From NCBI RefSeq assembly GCF_025698545.1, contig NC_068569.1:12710001-12774000 (forward strand): DNA of 64,000 bases, in the 5' to 3' direction. Below, one piece after another: positions 1-11,578 of this stretch. A model generated the notes under the pieces. It ran no database searches and was not told the DNA's origin. It worked only from the letters and a program-made list of their open reading frames with translations. The position numbers were made by a program, and so were the translations under genes. The stretch comes from Gossypium raimondii (taxonomy: Eukaryota > Streptophyta > Magnoliopsida > Malvales > Malvaceae). Within the stretch, counting starts at the first letter, position 1, and each line of letters begins with the position of its first letter.

Positions 1-2109
1 CTAGCATAAGGTTTTTGGTTTAAGCTCAATGCTGGTCTATTAGCATGTTCAGGCCACCATTGCCTAATTGTGTTGGAATCTTCTGCTTAAATTAGGAAAA
101 AAATTAGTTTCACAGGAGATGGGCAGTTATTTGAGTCCCATTGGATGCACTTTCAGTAGGGATTTCAAACACTCGACCCTTTCAATTTCACACAAGGGGA
201 GGAGGTCCAATTGGTGACCCTCAATGAGGGAAATTTTCCATTAATTCATTTTATTTAATATTTATTTTAGTAACTTATTTTAATATAAATATTAATTTTA
301 ATTAATTTTTTATCGGCGTCGAGCATGGGAGAATGAAGACGATATAGTTTGAACCCTTTATATAATCTAGATGTCTAACCACTGTAACACATAAATTGCT
401 AAAATATTCTAATCTAAGTTCTTTGAATGATATTTTTTTTATATTCTTATCTTACCTTAATCTCTATGTTTGAACTCAAACTTATATCTAAATGCTTGTT
501 TTAAACTTAACACTACAGTAACTAACTTCACCATCACAACTATTTCCAATCTCAACCGAAATCAATCTCACTGCCCCCACAATCTCCTAGTAACACAGTA
601 GACTGCCAAGAATTCTACATTTTCATTAACCATCATATATACATGTATATATAAATATATATATATATATATTCTTAATAAATTGAACTATTTGTTATTA
701 AAGGATAATCCAAGTTCAGACTCTGCATAGCGTATCAGTAAGATCAGGCATGCACACTTTCGCAAGCTAGCCATATGTAGATGTGATGTTGTTTTATCTT
801 TGAACAGGTCATCCAATATTGGAAGAGGTGGGGGGTGGGGGTGTACTGTATAAAGATATATACAAACCAGAGAAACGATATAGTTATAGTTGACCAATCA
901 AACTGGTAAACATCAGCCTCCAAAAGCATTATAATCATGGAATCCAATATGCCAGATTCATACTTGCAAATGTACGTGGCGCATAAATATGCTTTCAGCA
1001 TTTGGTTTATGTTTCAATTTGTCTTTTATTAGAGCGAGACAAAATCTTCAAAGCGTTTAACAAAGCCAACTAGCCTAGCTTTTTCTCCTTATCCAATAGG
1101 AAATATCTAAAAGTCACGTCTTTCACGTTCGAGTTACTTTTCGAGACATCCACTACATCAAAAGTGGCTGCTGATGATGACCTTGTTGGGTTCTTGAGTG
1201 CTCTATGACCATGCATGCCCATCATAGTTTGATATTTAATTGTGGTAAACCTAAGTCAACCCCTAGACCAAGTTTGTGCCATTTCATGATCTTTTGTTCT
1301 GAGATCAGAGCATTGCTTCGATAAACTTACACTGTAATATTACGTATAGATTAATTCTACATGTTCCTAATGATACAAAAAGGATGTGATCCCTAATGGC
1401 CATAAAGAAAATAACCTCATCTTTCTTCTTCTTCTTTTTCGTTTCTTACTGCATTTCTGTCATTAGCACGAACAAAACACAGGTTCATTCCCCACAAATA
1501 AATCAGACTTAAATTGGAATCCGTTTTCTGATTTCTGAAAAAACAAAGTAGACATGTTTTAGGGTTTATTTGTATCTCATCCCACTCTTTGTATTCATCA
1601 AATAACTAGTTGAGCTATATCACTCAGCATATTTTTTGAAAGCATAAAGAGAAGAAAACCTAATCACTTTAACTAAAAAGGCTAATTTTGAATCGGACAT
1701 ATGATCAATGTGTCCAGGTGCACCACATTCAGCTTAATATCCTTGGTTAGTAATTGCCAAACCAAGAAATCATCACTGTGTTTTCTGTTGTCCAAGTTTC
1801 TCTCTAGCTAGAGAACGAAAAGTCTAGTAAACAGGAGACAGTCAAGGGCATTCTCTGCTCTAAATCATCATGCACAGCACACTCTTTAAATAACATAAAT
1901 ATATATATCGAAAAGAAAAGAAAAAAGAAGCAATGTAAAACCAAATGCATTACACAAACAATATCCAAACAACATAAATCAGATACTTTGCATTACTTAA
2001 AAATTGCATATGACATATCTTGTTGTCAGTACAACCAGGTCTCAAGTCAGTTTTTATTTCTTTCATCAGAACATACATGAGATGATCAGTAGTGACAAAG
2101 GGATTTGCA
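1..2109. other. Intergenic, AT-rich, no gene seen
   Basis: No supported coding region. An (AT)n stretch lies near 640-672. The segment near 310-400, which reads like part of a dispersed plant repeat, has no identifiable ends. Open frames here are short and have no recognisable domain. Confidence 0.5.
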
Positions 2110-2364
2110 TCAGTGATGTTTGGGATCAGGGCCACCAGGACTAAGGCGTTTTGACTCGTACAGGTCTTCGTTTTCGGACAAATCATCTCTTATCCCTGTG
2201 CTGAAACGATACACCTTCCCCGAACTAGTAGAAAGGGGCAACATTCGATAAGATGTGGTCTGATTTTCCCCATTAATGTTCGCATTAAGAAGGCGACATT
2301 CAGATCTTGATACCGAGTACAATATCAGCATCAAGCATAATGCAAGAAATCGCCATTGAGCCAT
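2110..2364 (-). CDS. CLE: CLE-family secreted signalling peptide precursor
   Basis: Single-exon 84-residue precursor of a CLAVATA3/ESR-related (CLE) peptide hormone. These are secreted, trimmed to 12-13 residues, and perceived by leucine-rich-repeat receptor kinases. The ORF starts with a hydrophobic signal peptide (about residues 5-20, LALCLMLILYSVS). A variable middle follows, and the protein ends exactly with the CLE dodecapeptide RLSPGGPDPKHH, preceded by a Lys. The core PGGPDP and terminal HH place it with A-type peptides such as Arabidopsis CLE1-CLE7. The short length, lack of introns and C-terminal motif with no tail all fit that group. A TATA-like element lies about 65-70 bp upstream of the ATG. 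The gene appears intact. The exact CLE number cannot be assigned by eye. Confidence 0.93.
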   Translation of the reverse strand: MAQWRFLALCLMLILYSVSRSECRLLNANINGENQTTSYRMLPLSTSSGKVYRFSTGIRDDLSENEDLYESKRLSPGGPDPKHH

Positions 2365-2427
2365 TTTCTTGTTGCGGTTTTAGACACTACAGTCTTCTTG
2401 TTCGTCCATGCTTCGAATAACAAGCAG

Positions 2428-2437
2428 TATATATAGG
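2428..2437 (-). promoter_or_regulatory. TATA-like box of the CLE gene
   Basis: On the minus strand this reads CCTATATATA, about 65 bp upstream of the CLE start codon. That leaves room for a short 5' UTR. Assigned by position and consensus only. Confidence 0.55.
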
Positions 2438-3762
2438 CCACGGGAACGTTGCATTCCTTAATCCAATGAAAATGACCCCCGTTTCTCAACCAAAAAAATA
2501 AATGAAAAGGACACCAAATGAATGAAAAGATATATCATAAAAAAATAATGTAGTTGAGCCCTGATTCACATTTGCAGATTGATGCATATATGTATGTGTA
2601 TGTATATGTATATGCGGTACATATACATTTCAGCATTGGAAGACTTTGATTAGTATAATTGTGAACATATGATAGGCATTCAAGAAAGCTCGACTTTAAC
2701 TTAATTTTATCATCACATATCCACTAGATGCATGAAAGGGTCACGTCTTCTCGAATTCTTGTAAAGTCGAAAACGGGGTTTTAAAGAAGAAATAATGTGA
2801 AAAAAAAGGCTGCTTTAATCATTTTACTTTGTCATTATATTAGAAGTCGATCTTATGTCATCTAATATTTTTATTTTTATTATATGGAAAATTCTAATAT
2901 TTTTTCTATTAAAACCTTGAAACACATGTTAAATCCACTATATATCATAGTGCCTTGCTGAGCACACCATTGAATTGTTGCCATGGGAAATGAAGATTCA
3001 TTAGCTCATAGGTTGAAAATAATAGTGAAAACTAAAAAGTAGAGCTGATGTTAAAATAGGCCAAGTTTGTTTGTTTGGTTCCAAATGGAGAATGGATAAA
3101 ATAGTGTTACTTTGGGATTTTGATAAAATTAAAAATAAATATGTGGAGATTCACACTTCGATTCTCAAAGATACGAAAAGTGTAGTGATACAACCATAGA
3201 AGGAAAGATGCTAAATGACTACTAGAATTGCTAAGTGCTAACCCTTGTTTGTTTGTGTCTCATTGCTTTTCTTTATTTCTACCATTATGGGTCAAAATAC
3301 CCAAATCGTTGAAACAAGCCCACCCATAACTCAAAACTGGATTAGGCCTAAATTCGCTTTGAACATCATAATTTCTTAAATGGAAATGAGCTCTTAATGT
3401 AGGACGTGCGGAAATCACAAATTCATAACTTATGCCGAGCCCAAAACAAGCCCGTATAGTAAGAGATAAAATTAAGCATTAAGATTTATAATTAATCCAA
3501 AAGCTTAAAAAAAAAGTGTGAAATGACTGAATTCGTCTAATTATAAATTAATTTATATTCCTTTTGGTGTATCTTATCTCTCTCTAATAAGAGAATAACT
3601 AATCAAAATTTAATATTTTAGCTGAATTTAAATTTATTTAAGAGAAAAAATTTGATTTAATTTGTCAGTTCACAGCTTGATACAGTTCCTTTCTCATTAA
3701 TGTGTCTATCTTTTGACAGATCCGAAAACATGAAACGGTAATATTATTAGTCTAAAAATAAG
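2438..3762. other. Intergenic, no gene seen
   Basis: Upstream sequence of the CLE gene followed by AT-rich DNA. No open frame with recognisable content and no element ends were found. Confidence 0.5.
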
Positions 3763-4281
3763 TTATATTTTGATATTGGAGATATACCATACTATGTAAT
3801 CCATGAGTAAATGTATAAAAAGGTCAAAAAAAGAAAACTCAATCAAAGAGATGAAGTAATTGAGAAATGAATGAAGACAGTGCACTGTGAGTATACAATT
3901 ATACACAAAACGAGACTTCATGCAATTTGATTGTTGCCCATCTGCAGCTCGCCTCTTTCTCCATTGCGGTTGGTATACCATAGCTTGGGGAGAAACCGGA
4001 TTTGCAGCAATGGGTGGAGGCAGAGTAGAAGAGATTTGAGGGAGAAGGAGACTGGTAATGTCTTGAAGAGGTTTCCTCGGTCTTGGTTTTTTGGTGGAGG
4101 ATGAAGATTTTGGGAGAAGAGATAGGAGGGTTTTGGAGGAGAAAGGAGAGATGTTGTCCTTGTTGTCATTTTCAGAAATGGAGAGAGCAGCCATAGCCAT
4201 TTGGTGTTGAGAGGGAGGAGAAGGATGGATGGGACATAAGTAATGGTGGGTTTTGGAGGGGAGGAAGTGAAATTTTTTCAA
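3763..4281 (-). CDS. Unidentified small protein with a D-box-like motif (partial model)
   Basis: I do not recognise this gene. The frame opens at 4281, but a more natural start is the internal ATG at 4200, reading MAMAALSISENDNKDN. The next ~100 residues are rich in Ser, Pro and Lys. They contain RPRKPLQDIT, an RxxL...D/N pattern like the destruction box of cyclins and plant securin-type proteins, and later a basic WRKRR cluster. After about residue 125 the frame turns hydrophobic and low-complexity (…FVYNCILTVHCLHSF…). This looks like read-through into intron or 3' non-coding DNA, so the true C-terminus is uncertain. Candidate role: a cell-cycle-regulated nuclear protein. That is inference from the motif only. 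Confidence 0.45.
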   Translation of the reverse strand: MKKFHFLPSKTHHYLCPIHPSPPSQHQMAMAALSISENDNKDNISPFSSKTLLSLLPKSSSSTKKPRPRKPLQDITSLLLPQISSTLPPPIAANPVSPQAMVYQPQWRKRRAADGQQSNCMKSRFVYNCILTVHCLHSFLNYFISLIEFSFFDLFIHLLMDYIVWYISNIKI

Positions 4282-5846
4282 TTCAAGTTGTTTTCGGATG
4301 TTTGCTTCGTTTCTCTTCGTGGAGGGAATTTTGGAGTGGAAAATATTGGTTTTTGTAATTTTGAGAAATTTTTTATTTTTTATGCTTCCCTTTTAGGTGT
4401 CAACTTTGAATTAATCGCCAAACTCAAAACGTGCTCGATTGAGATCGGAGGGGCGCGCATTTCTTTTTTATTTTTTTTTAAATGTGCTCCAATTTTATGT
4501 ATTTAGAATTTATTTATTTTTATTTAAACATTTTAAGTTTAATTATTAATTTTATTAAAAAGATTTTGTTAAAATTTAAATTACCATAATATAAATAGAT
4601 AGAGTAAACTAAAAATAATTTAAAAACTTGAACTATACTTTAATCTAATTGCAAATAGGGGCACCATCAGAATAAAATTTTTAATTTTACAAAACCTTAT
4701 CATTTGTTTTTGTATATCAGAAAAATTGTATTTATTCACCCGTGGCACGGGTTAAGTCATCCGGTCTCACAGATTTGTAGCATAGTGAATTGAATTTAGG
4801 ATAATTTTAAACCAATCACATTGGAAAGAAAATGATGGCATGTATTAATTTTATTGCTTAGGCCCATATTGTAAGTGGTGGAAATGGTCTGTACAATAAA
4901 TTTTCGATAGTTTTAATTATAATCTAAATTAGTTTGATCCAGCTAAATTTGTTATAGTCATTTGACTGTGAATATTTTACGAGTTATAGAGAAGTGACTA
5001 TTTTATACCTATAACAATCATGTCGTTATAGGTTGTAAATCTACCATAAAATTAATATCGTGAATTTTCAACAAATCAACAAAATTAAAAATGAATAGTA
5101 TTTGCATGTATTATTGCTTTTATACATATTTTATGTTACATTCTTTCACATGATTAATCATGGTATTCACAAAATTTTAATCAATCTGAGTTATCAAATT
5201 AAATTAAATTAAATAATTTATAATTATTAAATTCAAATAATCAATTTACAAATTTATGATGTTCCAAATTCATAATAGAATATTTAATTAAGGGACTTGA
5301 TAGTTTATGAAATTGATATTAAGATTATTTCAATTAATAAAATATGATTAATAGATTATTACTCAGAACTAATTTGATAAACAAATGTATTTCGTAAGTT
5401 TTTTACGTGTGATAAAAAGCCGATGCTATTAGAAACATGAATAAGAAATACTGAGATTAGGGTACTCAACAGAACGAAATTCGTTTATCAAACTTTTCCA
5501 AATTATTGATGATTTACAATCAAACATGTTTAATAAAACAGTGAAAAGATAAGGAAAAATTGAAAATGTTATGATTTTACAGTACCAAAAAGAAAATCTG
5601 ACACTTCATTATTATATATATAAGATAAACATAGTAAAGAATCACCATTTCTGTTCTGCTCCCGAAACCAAGCGGTTCGATAATTTTGCAAGACATCAAC
5701 TTCTCACCATATACAAAAAGCTAGAAACAAAACCAAGGTAGTATAAAATATAAATACTTAAGTAAAAGAAAATAGGATTTTGCACGCTTATATTGCCCAT
5801 AAGTTTATTGACAGCATGAATTCTTGAAAACCAAATGGATGCTCTG
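4282..5846. other. Intergenic, AT-rich, no gene seen
   Basis: AT-rich intergenic DNA between the small-protein gene and the IQD gene. A phrase near 4735-4765 (CCCGTGGCACGGGTT) resembles pieces common in plant transposon ends, but no boundaries could be set. Confidence 0.5.
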
Positions 5847-8553
5847 CTAAACCACTCTCTCTCCCTTTTTATTGTTCTCTTCTTCAGCCTTGGTGCTTTG
5901 TTGACGTGCAGCTGGTTTCTCAGCACCAGGGTAAGACAGCCTCCTAGGCTTCATCTTCATGGTTTCCTTCTCATTAGAAAAATGGGGTTTCGGTTTTGGT
6001 TTCGGTGAACTCGAGTTTTTACTAGCCTTGTTTATCTGTCTGTTCAGCGGCTTCTTAGGGGTAATAGACTGAGCAGGGAGGCGACTTTCCCATGGACGAA
6101 CAGCAATCCAGCGTTCCACCCAGCTCCAACCCCAATTAGCTTTAGCAAGCTCGTAATTGCCAATCCCATTATTGTCAGAATTGGGGGCCCTCCACTGCAA
6201 ATTATGCATATCCCATGGTTATTCATTGCTCATACAACTTGCACCAAATGAACACAAGTTACAGCTAAGGAAAATGGCATACTTGATGGGAAAAGGCATA
6301 TGCCATAGTTCGTTCCCGCTTAATGGCTGCTTCTTCTCTATGATGTATTTTTGTGAGAATTTCCTCCATTGTTTCAGGGCCGCAAGACCATTCTACCTGT
6401 TATCCATTTAAACTAGTGTTAAACATGAATGAAAGAAAAAGAGCTAAATAGTCCACTCTCAACCTGGCAGATTAAGAGGATGTAGAAAACAAAGATATCT
6501 GGAAGCAGGAGCATCTGAGATTATTTGATTTGACAAGCCAAAGTTTTAGACACTTTGCAAATGAAACATCAAACCTCTCAAACTATAAAATGGCAATTGG
6601 CAATTGGCAATGACAAAACAGATGACATGATGAGTCTTCGTCAATAATTCCGCAAGCATCATACCATTATTGACTCTGGAGCATCAAATGAGTTTGCAAC
6701 ACACAGGAGCTGGAATCTCTAATCAATGAGTTGCTTATAAAGTAAAATTCATATCAGGACGTCGATGGAGGACAAAATGCCCCAAAGTTACAGAACGAAA
6801 GATTGCACAAAGAGATATGATGGGAAAAAAATCAGAAACTATTTAAGAAACAAGTGGAGAGAATTCATGAAAATAGATTACTAGATCAGTGCAGACAACA
6901 AGGTCATCATAGATTCAAATCACAATAGTGCGGACAACAATCTAGGCCAGAATATGCATGCCAAAATGACCATTCCTACATATGTCCAGGTGTCAAAACT
7001 TTTTTCACTCAAATCTTGGCAAGCTCTTAATTTTATACTGATGATTACACGTATAACAATGATCCCGTGGAAAATAAGGTGGCAGTAATTGTCCGAGTAG
7101 TAAGCTGTTCAAAATTGCATTCATAGATGAATTCAAAATTTTAATAGCCTTAACAAGGATTCTGTCAAGACCTTAGTTCATGCAAGTTTTCATGAGCCAG
7201 GGCTCTTCTAACCTCTATGTCATGTAGCTTTGCCTCAAGCTTTATCTGATTTGCTATTTTCTTCTGTCTAAGATGGCCTTCTGTTACCATACAGAGTCGA
7301 CGAGCTCTTATTTGAGCCTGTATGATGCTCCACGAGTGAAGATAATTTAATGTTGTTGTAGCTTGCTTTTTGATGGAACTATTTAGGGTTTGAGCCTGCA
7401 ATCTTACAATACCTTTCAATCGACGTAATTGTTTTCGAGCCTGCATCAGGGGAAAAGACATTATTAAACCATTCTACCAACTCAATGGTGACTGGTGAGC
7501 ATATATCTTATAAGATACCTGCAAGTGGATTAAAAAGTGAAAGAGGAAAATTAAAGCTACACTTCCATTGTCAACTTATAAAAGAATTTAGAAACAGGGG
7601 AAATAGTAAGATGCATGTTCATGATATCAATCGATTATCACATACAATGTGCCTACATTGCTCTTATCCTATATAAGAAAGATTTTCACGAATGCACTTA
7701 ATGATTGCCACTGGTTCTTTTTGAAAAGACCACAGAAGGTCACTTCACCAGTCATTCCAATTTGGTGATTCAATTAGCTGAGTATGATGCATTACCATGC
7801 AGAACCCAGTTAATGTGCAAACCATCTGTTATCTGGTTCATGAACTCCGGTATAATCATAATAGAGGTCATACATGTATTCTCTATGGTATAATATATTA
7901 TCTGTGGAAGAATGAAAACTTCACCTCATAAAAAAAATAGATGCTGTTCTCTAAAAATAACAGATATAATCACAATTGTAAAAGTTTCTTGATTGCTCTG
8001 TGACGAACATCATTGAGACACAACCACCACCAATGCAAGTAAAGGCATACGTGCATATATTTAAGTGTTCACATATTATTGAGACACAACCACCACCAAT
8101 GCAAGTAAAGGCATACGTGCATATATTTAAGTGTTCACATATTATGATCTTATTTGTAGAACCTCCAAACCAACATACTCTATAGGCCCTGAATGCAGTT
8201 TGAATCCTAGTAGCTGCCAAGTCCTCAATTGGCATGCCAAGAGTATTAGAATTTCCGCTAATTAGACCTGGTCTAGTGGATGCCTTTTGCTGGTGTTTCT
8301 TCCATTTGAAGCCACTGGATTTTTCAGAAGCAGAAGACCCCTGTGCCAAACAGATGAGATCATAGATAATATTAACCCAAGGATTCAAATTGCAAATCAA
8401 TGACTAGAGAAGCAATCTTAGGTTTATTTATAACTGGAATGTAGAGACTTGCATAGCTTAGTTTATGACTGTTTGAGAATATACCTTTACTTTCTTTGAG
8501 TTGTCATCTTTCACTATATTTATTATTGACTTGAACAAGTTTCCAGAACCCAT
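5847..8553 (-). CDS. IQD9: IQD-family calmodulin-binding protein (IQ67 domain), five coding exons
   Basis: Plant IQ67-domain protein of about 306 residues. IQD proteins bind calmodulin and act as scaffolds at microtubules, plasma membrane or nucleus. Coding exons on the minus strand: 8553-8485 (MGSGNLFKSIINIVK, the typical IQD start), 8340-8179, 7440-7213, 6396-6283 and 6194-5847. All junctions are phase 0 with GT/AG. Exon 2 ends in IEDLAATRIQTAFRAYR, the first IQ motif, and is interrupted at the family's conserved intron site. Exon 3 has ARKQLRRLKGIVRLQAQ and IIQAQIRARRLCM. Exon 4 has the ERTMAYAFSHQ block. Exon 5 has GWSWVERWIAVRPWESRL and ends near RRLSYP. The second IQ repeat is degenerate (TLNSSIKKQA where most members have LVRGHLVRKQA). 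The IQD9/10 assignment rests on size and on synteny remembered from Arabidopsis. Confidence 0.9.
8012..8143. repeat. Perfect 66-bp tandem duplication in IQD intron 2
   Basis: Two identical, directly adjacent 66-bp copies, 8012-8077 and 8078-8143, each beginning ATTGAGACACAACCACC. They lie wholly inside the second intron of the IQD gene. The unit is a multiple of three and free of stops in one frame on each strand, so it makes an artificial open frame with a duplicated 22-residue block. Confidence 0.92.
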
Positions 8554-9350
8554 TGCTGATAGTAATTATCTGTACCCAGCTTAGAACCAACCTGACAGTA
8601 TTTTCCAGTCCAAAGATCATCAAAAACAACAGCAGGCATAAACTAGAACACAAAAAATTCAGATTCTTATAAGAACATGACAGGAAAGTTTCAGAAACTT
8701 TGAACTATATGCTATGAAACTGATTTGATTTGAAAGTTGGGGACATTATTCATGGAAAGTAAGTAGCAGTTACTAAACAGAACCAGCAAGCATTTTTACA
8801 AATGAACAAGTAGGTCACAATCAAAGTCAACCCAGTTATCAACTAACAGAAACAAACAAGACAGTTTTGTAAGAAGCTGAAAATTGCAGGAGCAACATAA
8901 ACCCCGTAATATCCTAAACCAAAGATTTGATTTTTAGACGATAAATTAGTTTCTAACTTTTACTCATCCAGAACCCAGATCCCAGGATCCCTCCCAATCA
9001 TATATGGGGGCATCCCCAAATAGCCCCTTTTTTTCTCTCCTTGCTAAAGCAAACAAAACCAGAAGCAATAAGAAACCAAACAAAAGAATATGAGTTAGCA
9101 AGGACATACCAACAAAGCTGTCAAAAGAGGTACTTTTGGAGGACGACACTGAAAACAAAGATTTTGGGAGATCAAAGAAAAAGGCAGAGTTGGTGACAAC
9201 AACGGTTCGAGTTGTAGTAAAGAAGAAGGAAAGCCTGAAATCAAAGAAAAGAATAATTAAAGGGTGGGTGTGGAATGTGCATTGTTATGGCCCATTACCA
9301 GCTTTTTCCTCTCTCTTGTTATAAATTTCTTCTGTTTCTTTTTTGTATTG
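8554..9350 (-). promoter_or_regulatory. 5' UTR with probable leader intron and promoter of the IQD gene
   Basis: Upstream of the IQD ATG a plausible leader intron runs from a donor at 9109 (G|GTATGTCC) to an acceptor at 8592 (CTGTCAG|G). It leaves a short second leader exon just before the ATG and a pyrimidine-rich first leader exon above 9110. Inferred from splice-site consensus only. Confidence 0.4.
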
Positions 9351-10844
9351 TTGTCTCACAATGAATAAAAAAGCTGGTCTAACAGAGGAGGGAAATCATA
9401 TTCAAAATATATTCTTCAATCAAGGGTTCAACAACTGATATGAAGAGCGGGGGGACTGGGGGAGTTTGTCGTGTTGGTTGATTTCTAAAAAATTATTTTT
9501 TTAAAAAAAAAGTTAAAAATTTTGAACGCGAGTGAAGACGAAATATGTTGATGTAGAAAGGCTGGCCTAAGTGAATCTATGGTTCACTGATTCCTCCCTC
9601 CCTACAACATGTGTTTCCGCAGATTTTATTTTTTTATATATTAAGTCCTTATATTATATTTCATATTGCATGTTAACCCTCCACAGAAAAATGAGAAACT
9701 TTGACCTTATACAGTAGATAAATGAGTAAAATAGTGCATCAGTTAAATTTTTACTGTTAAATGCTTATTTTAGGCCTTTGGTATTTTATATTCAAGGTAT
9801 TCATTTCTCATTCTTTTGTATGATTTTTATATATTATATAAAACCAACTTCTAATTGAGTTTTAGGATTTAATAAGGGCATTTTAGATATTAAAAGAAGT
9901 ATTTTAAGTAGTATCAAAAATCAATAGGGATATTTTAGACATTAAAACTTAACAAAGCCAACTTAAGTATTTTGTAAAAAAACGTTAATTAATTTATTTA
10001 TTTATAAAATTTAATTATTATTATGTTTTAGTTTTTTTTAATTTAATGTTTGTCTATATCTATATAATCTATATATTATATAAAACCTTAAAAGGAGTCT
10101 TTAGAAATTAATAGGAGCAATTTTGAAGATTTGTAAAATAGATATGGTTAAATAGACTTTTTCAGAAATAGGAGTAGTCTGGAAAATTTTAGAATTTCCC
10201 TAAGCATTTTAGACATTTGACCATTAATAACTTTAACATGTACTTTTTGTAATATATACGACTTGAACAACTAAATAACTAATAAGCAAATTTCAGTCTT
10301 AGTTTTAAATAATCCATTGATTTTTGTAATGTTAATAAAAATTAAATGTGGATGGTTTAATTTCAACGATAAAGATTGAGGTGGCATTAAGTGGAGTTAT
10401 AAGAGAATTTAGTGAGAGTTAATTTGTGAAATTTGGAATGGTGACAAGATTAATTGATATATTTCAAATTCAAAATCAAGCAATGCTTGAAGGCTTAAAG
10501 ATAACTTAGACATGTAATTTCCGTCAATTAAAAGTGGAGAGTGATAATGTAATTGTCTAATTTGAAAGAAAATGGAGTAAGGTTTGTTTTAACACATAAA
10601 CATCAATTAGGGGTAGTGACCGGACTTGGGAACACCATGGGTACGAGTTTACCTGGAAAAGGTGGGTCTTTGTGGAATGTTGACCCAATTATTTGCTTCG
10701 CGTTGCTGATCTGCAAAAATTCAATGCAACACGATTCGAGTTCAGTTCACGCGCGATTCATTTGATCATACTTTAAACAACTAAACTACAACTCATAAAT
10801 GATAAAAACTAAATCTACTTTAAACTGCCAAGTCTCTTAAGTAG
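9351..10844. other. Intergenic, repeat-like, no gene seen
   Basis: AT-rich DNA. Short phrases such as 'ttttagacatt' and 'atattatataaaacc' recur between about 9830 and 10210, suggesting an old degenerate repeat. The 70-codon frame near 10553 has no recognisable content. Confidence 0.45.
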
Positions 10845-10850
10845 AAAAAA
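10845..10850 (-). terminator. RNA polymerase III T6 terminator
   Basis: A run of six T on the minus strand directly after the discriminator base of the tRNA gene. This is the standard Pol III stop signal. Confidence 0.85.
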
Positions 10851-10924
10851 TGGTCCCGGCGGGGCTCGAACCCGCGACCTTCGGCTCATAAGACCAACGC
10901 TCTAACCAACTGAGCTACGGGACC
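10851..10924 (-). tRNA. tRNA-Ile (anticodon UAU)
   Basis: A 74-nt cloverleaf with no intron. Acceptor GGTCCCG pairs with CGGGACC, followed by discriminator A. The D arm is GCTC…GAGC. The anticodon stem TTGGT/GCCGA contains two G:U pairs around the loop CTTATGA, giving anticodon TAT. The T arm is GCGGG TTCGAGC CCCGC. Internal promoter boxes A (TAGCTCAGTTGG) and B (GGTTCGAGCCC) are both present. CCA is not encoded, as expected for a nuclear gene. It reads AUA isoleucine codons. The structure is complete, so the gene is probably functional. Confidence 0.95.
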
Positions 10925-11578
10925 TTGTTGATATTAGATTTAATTTATATTTTAATTAGGTTAAATGAAATAAATGTTTTTATTCAAAATTAGTGCATAA
11001 TATAAGAATTGGGTATCAAACTAAAATATACAACAATAATTATAGGAAAAAAAAAATTTGTATGAGCAATTCAGATCGTTGTCAAATCAATGTGGAAAAA
11101 AAAAAACTTGTAGCTGGCATATTAAGATTTTAATATTGTACATGGAAATCTATTGCCTAATATTGTTCATATATTTTAGTCTGCACATGAAAAATAATGT
11201 CAACTATTTCAGGCAATGGCTTAGGTAAACACCAGCAGCATTTGCCTAGGGTTCGACTTTAGATCAAATCGTTGGAAATTTTTTGTCACATGCACCTTAG
11301 ACTTTGGAAGTATAATGTTTAAAATCATGCTATAAACAAAGAAAAGTCATTCATTCCTTTTTTCTCGATTGATCCGCTTAATCATATTATTATATGTACT
11401 AATAACAAATATGGATTAGGAAACATTATGTTTCTTGTTTTTGTATCGCCAAATGGATTAGTAAACAATGTTAGGAGATAGTAATTTAATATCAAAAGGA
11501 ATGCGTGGCTACCTAGCAAGGGTTTCCTGCTCTAAAAGTCCCCACCCACGACCAAACATATCATAGACTTCACGATAT
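10925..11578. other. Intergenic, no gene seen
   Basis: AT-rich DNA between the tRNA gene and a dispersed repeat. Nothing recognisable. Confidence 0.5.

Noticed and set aside
4735..4790. Helitron end candidate (CCCGTGGCACGGGTT)
   Set aside because: No hairpin plus CTRR end, no TC start and no coding content could be paired with it.
7951..8400. 149-codon minus-strand ORF as a single protein
   Set aside because: It reads from IQD exon 2 into intron 2 through the 66-bp duplication; the true exon ends at 8179 with a GT donor.
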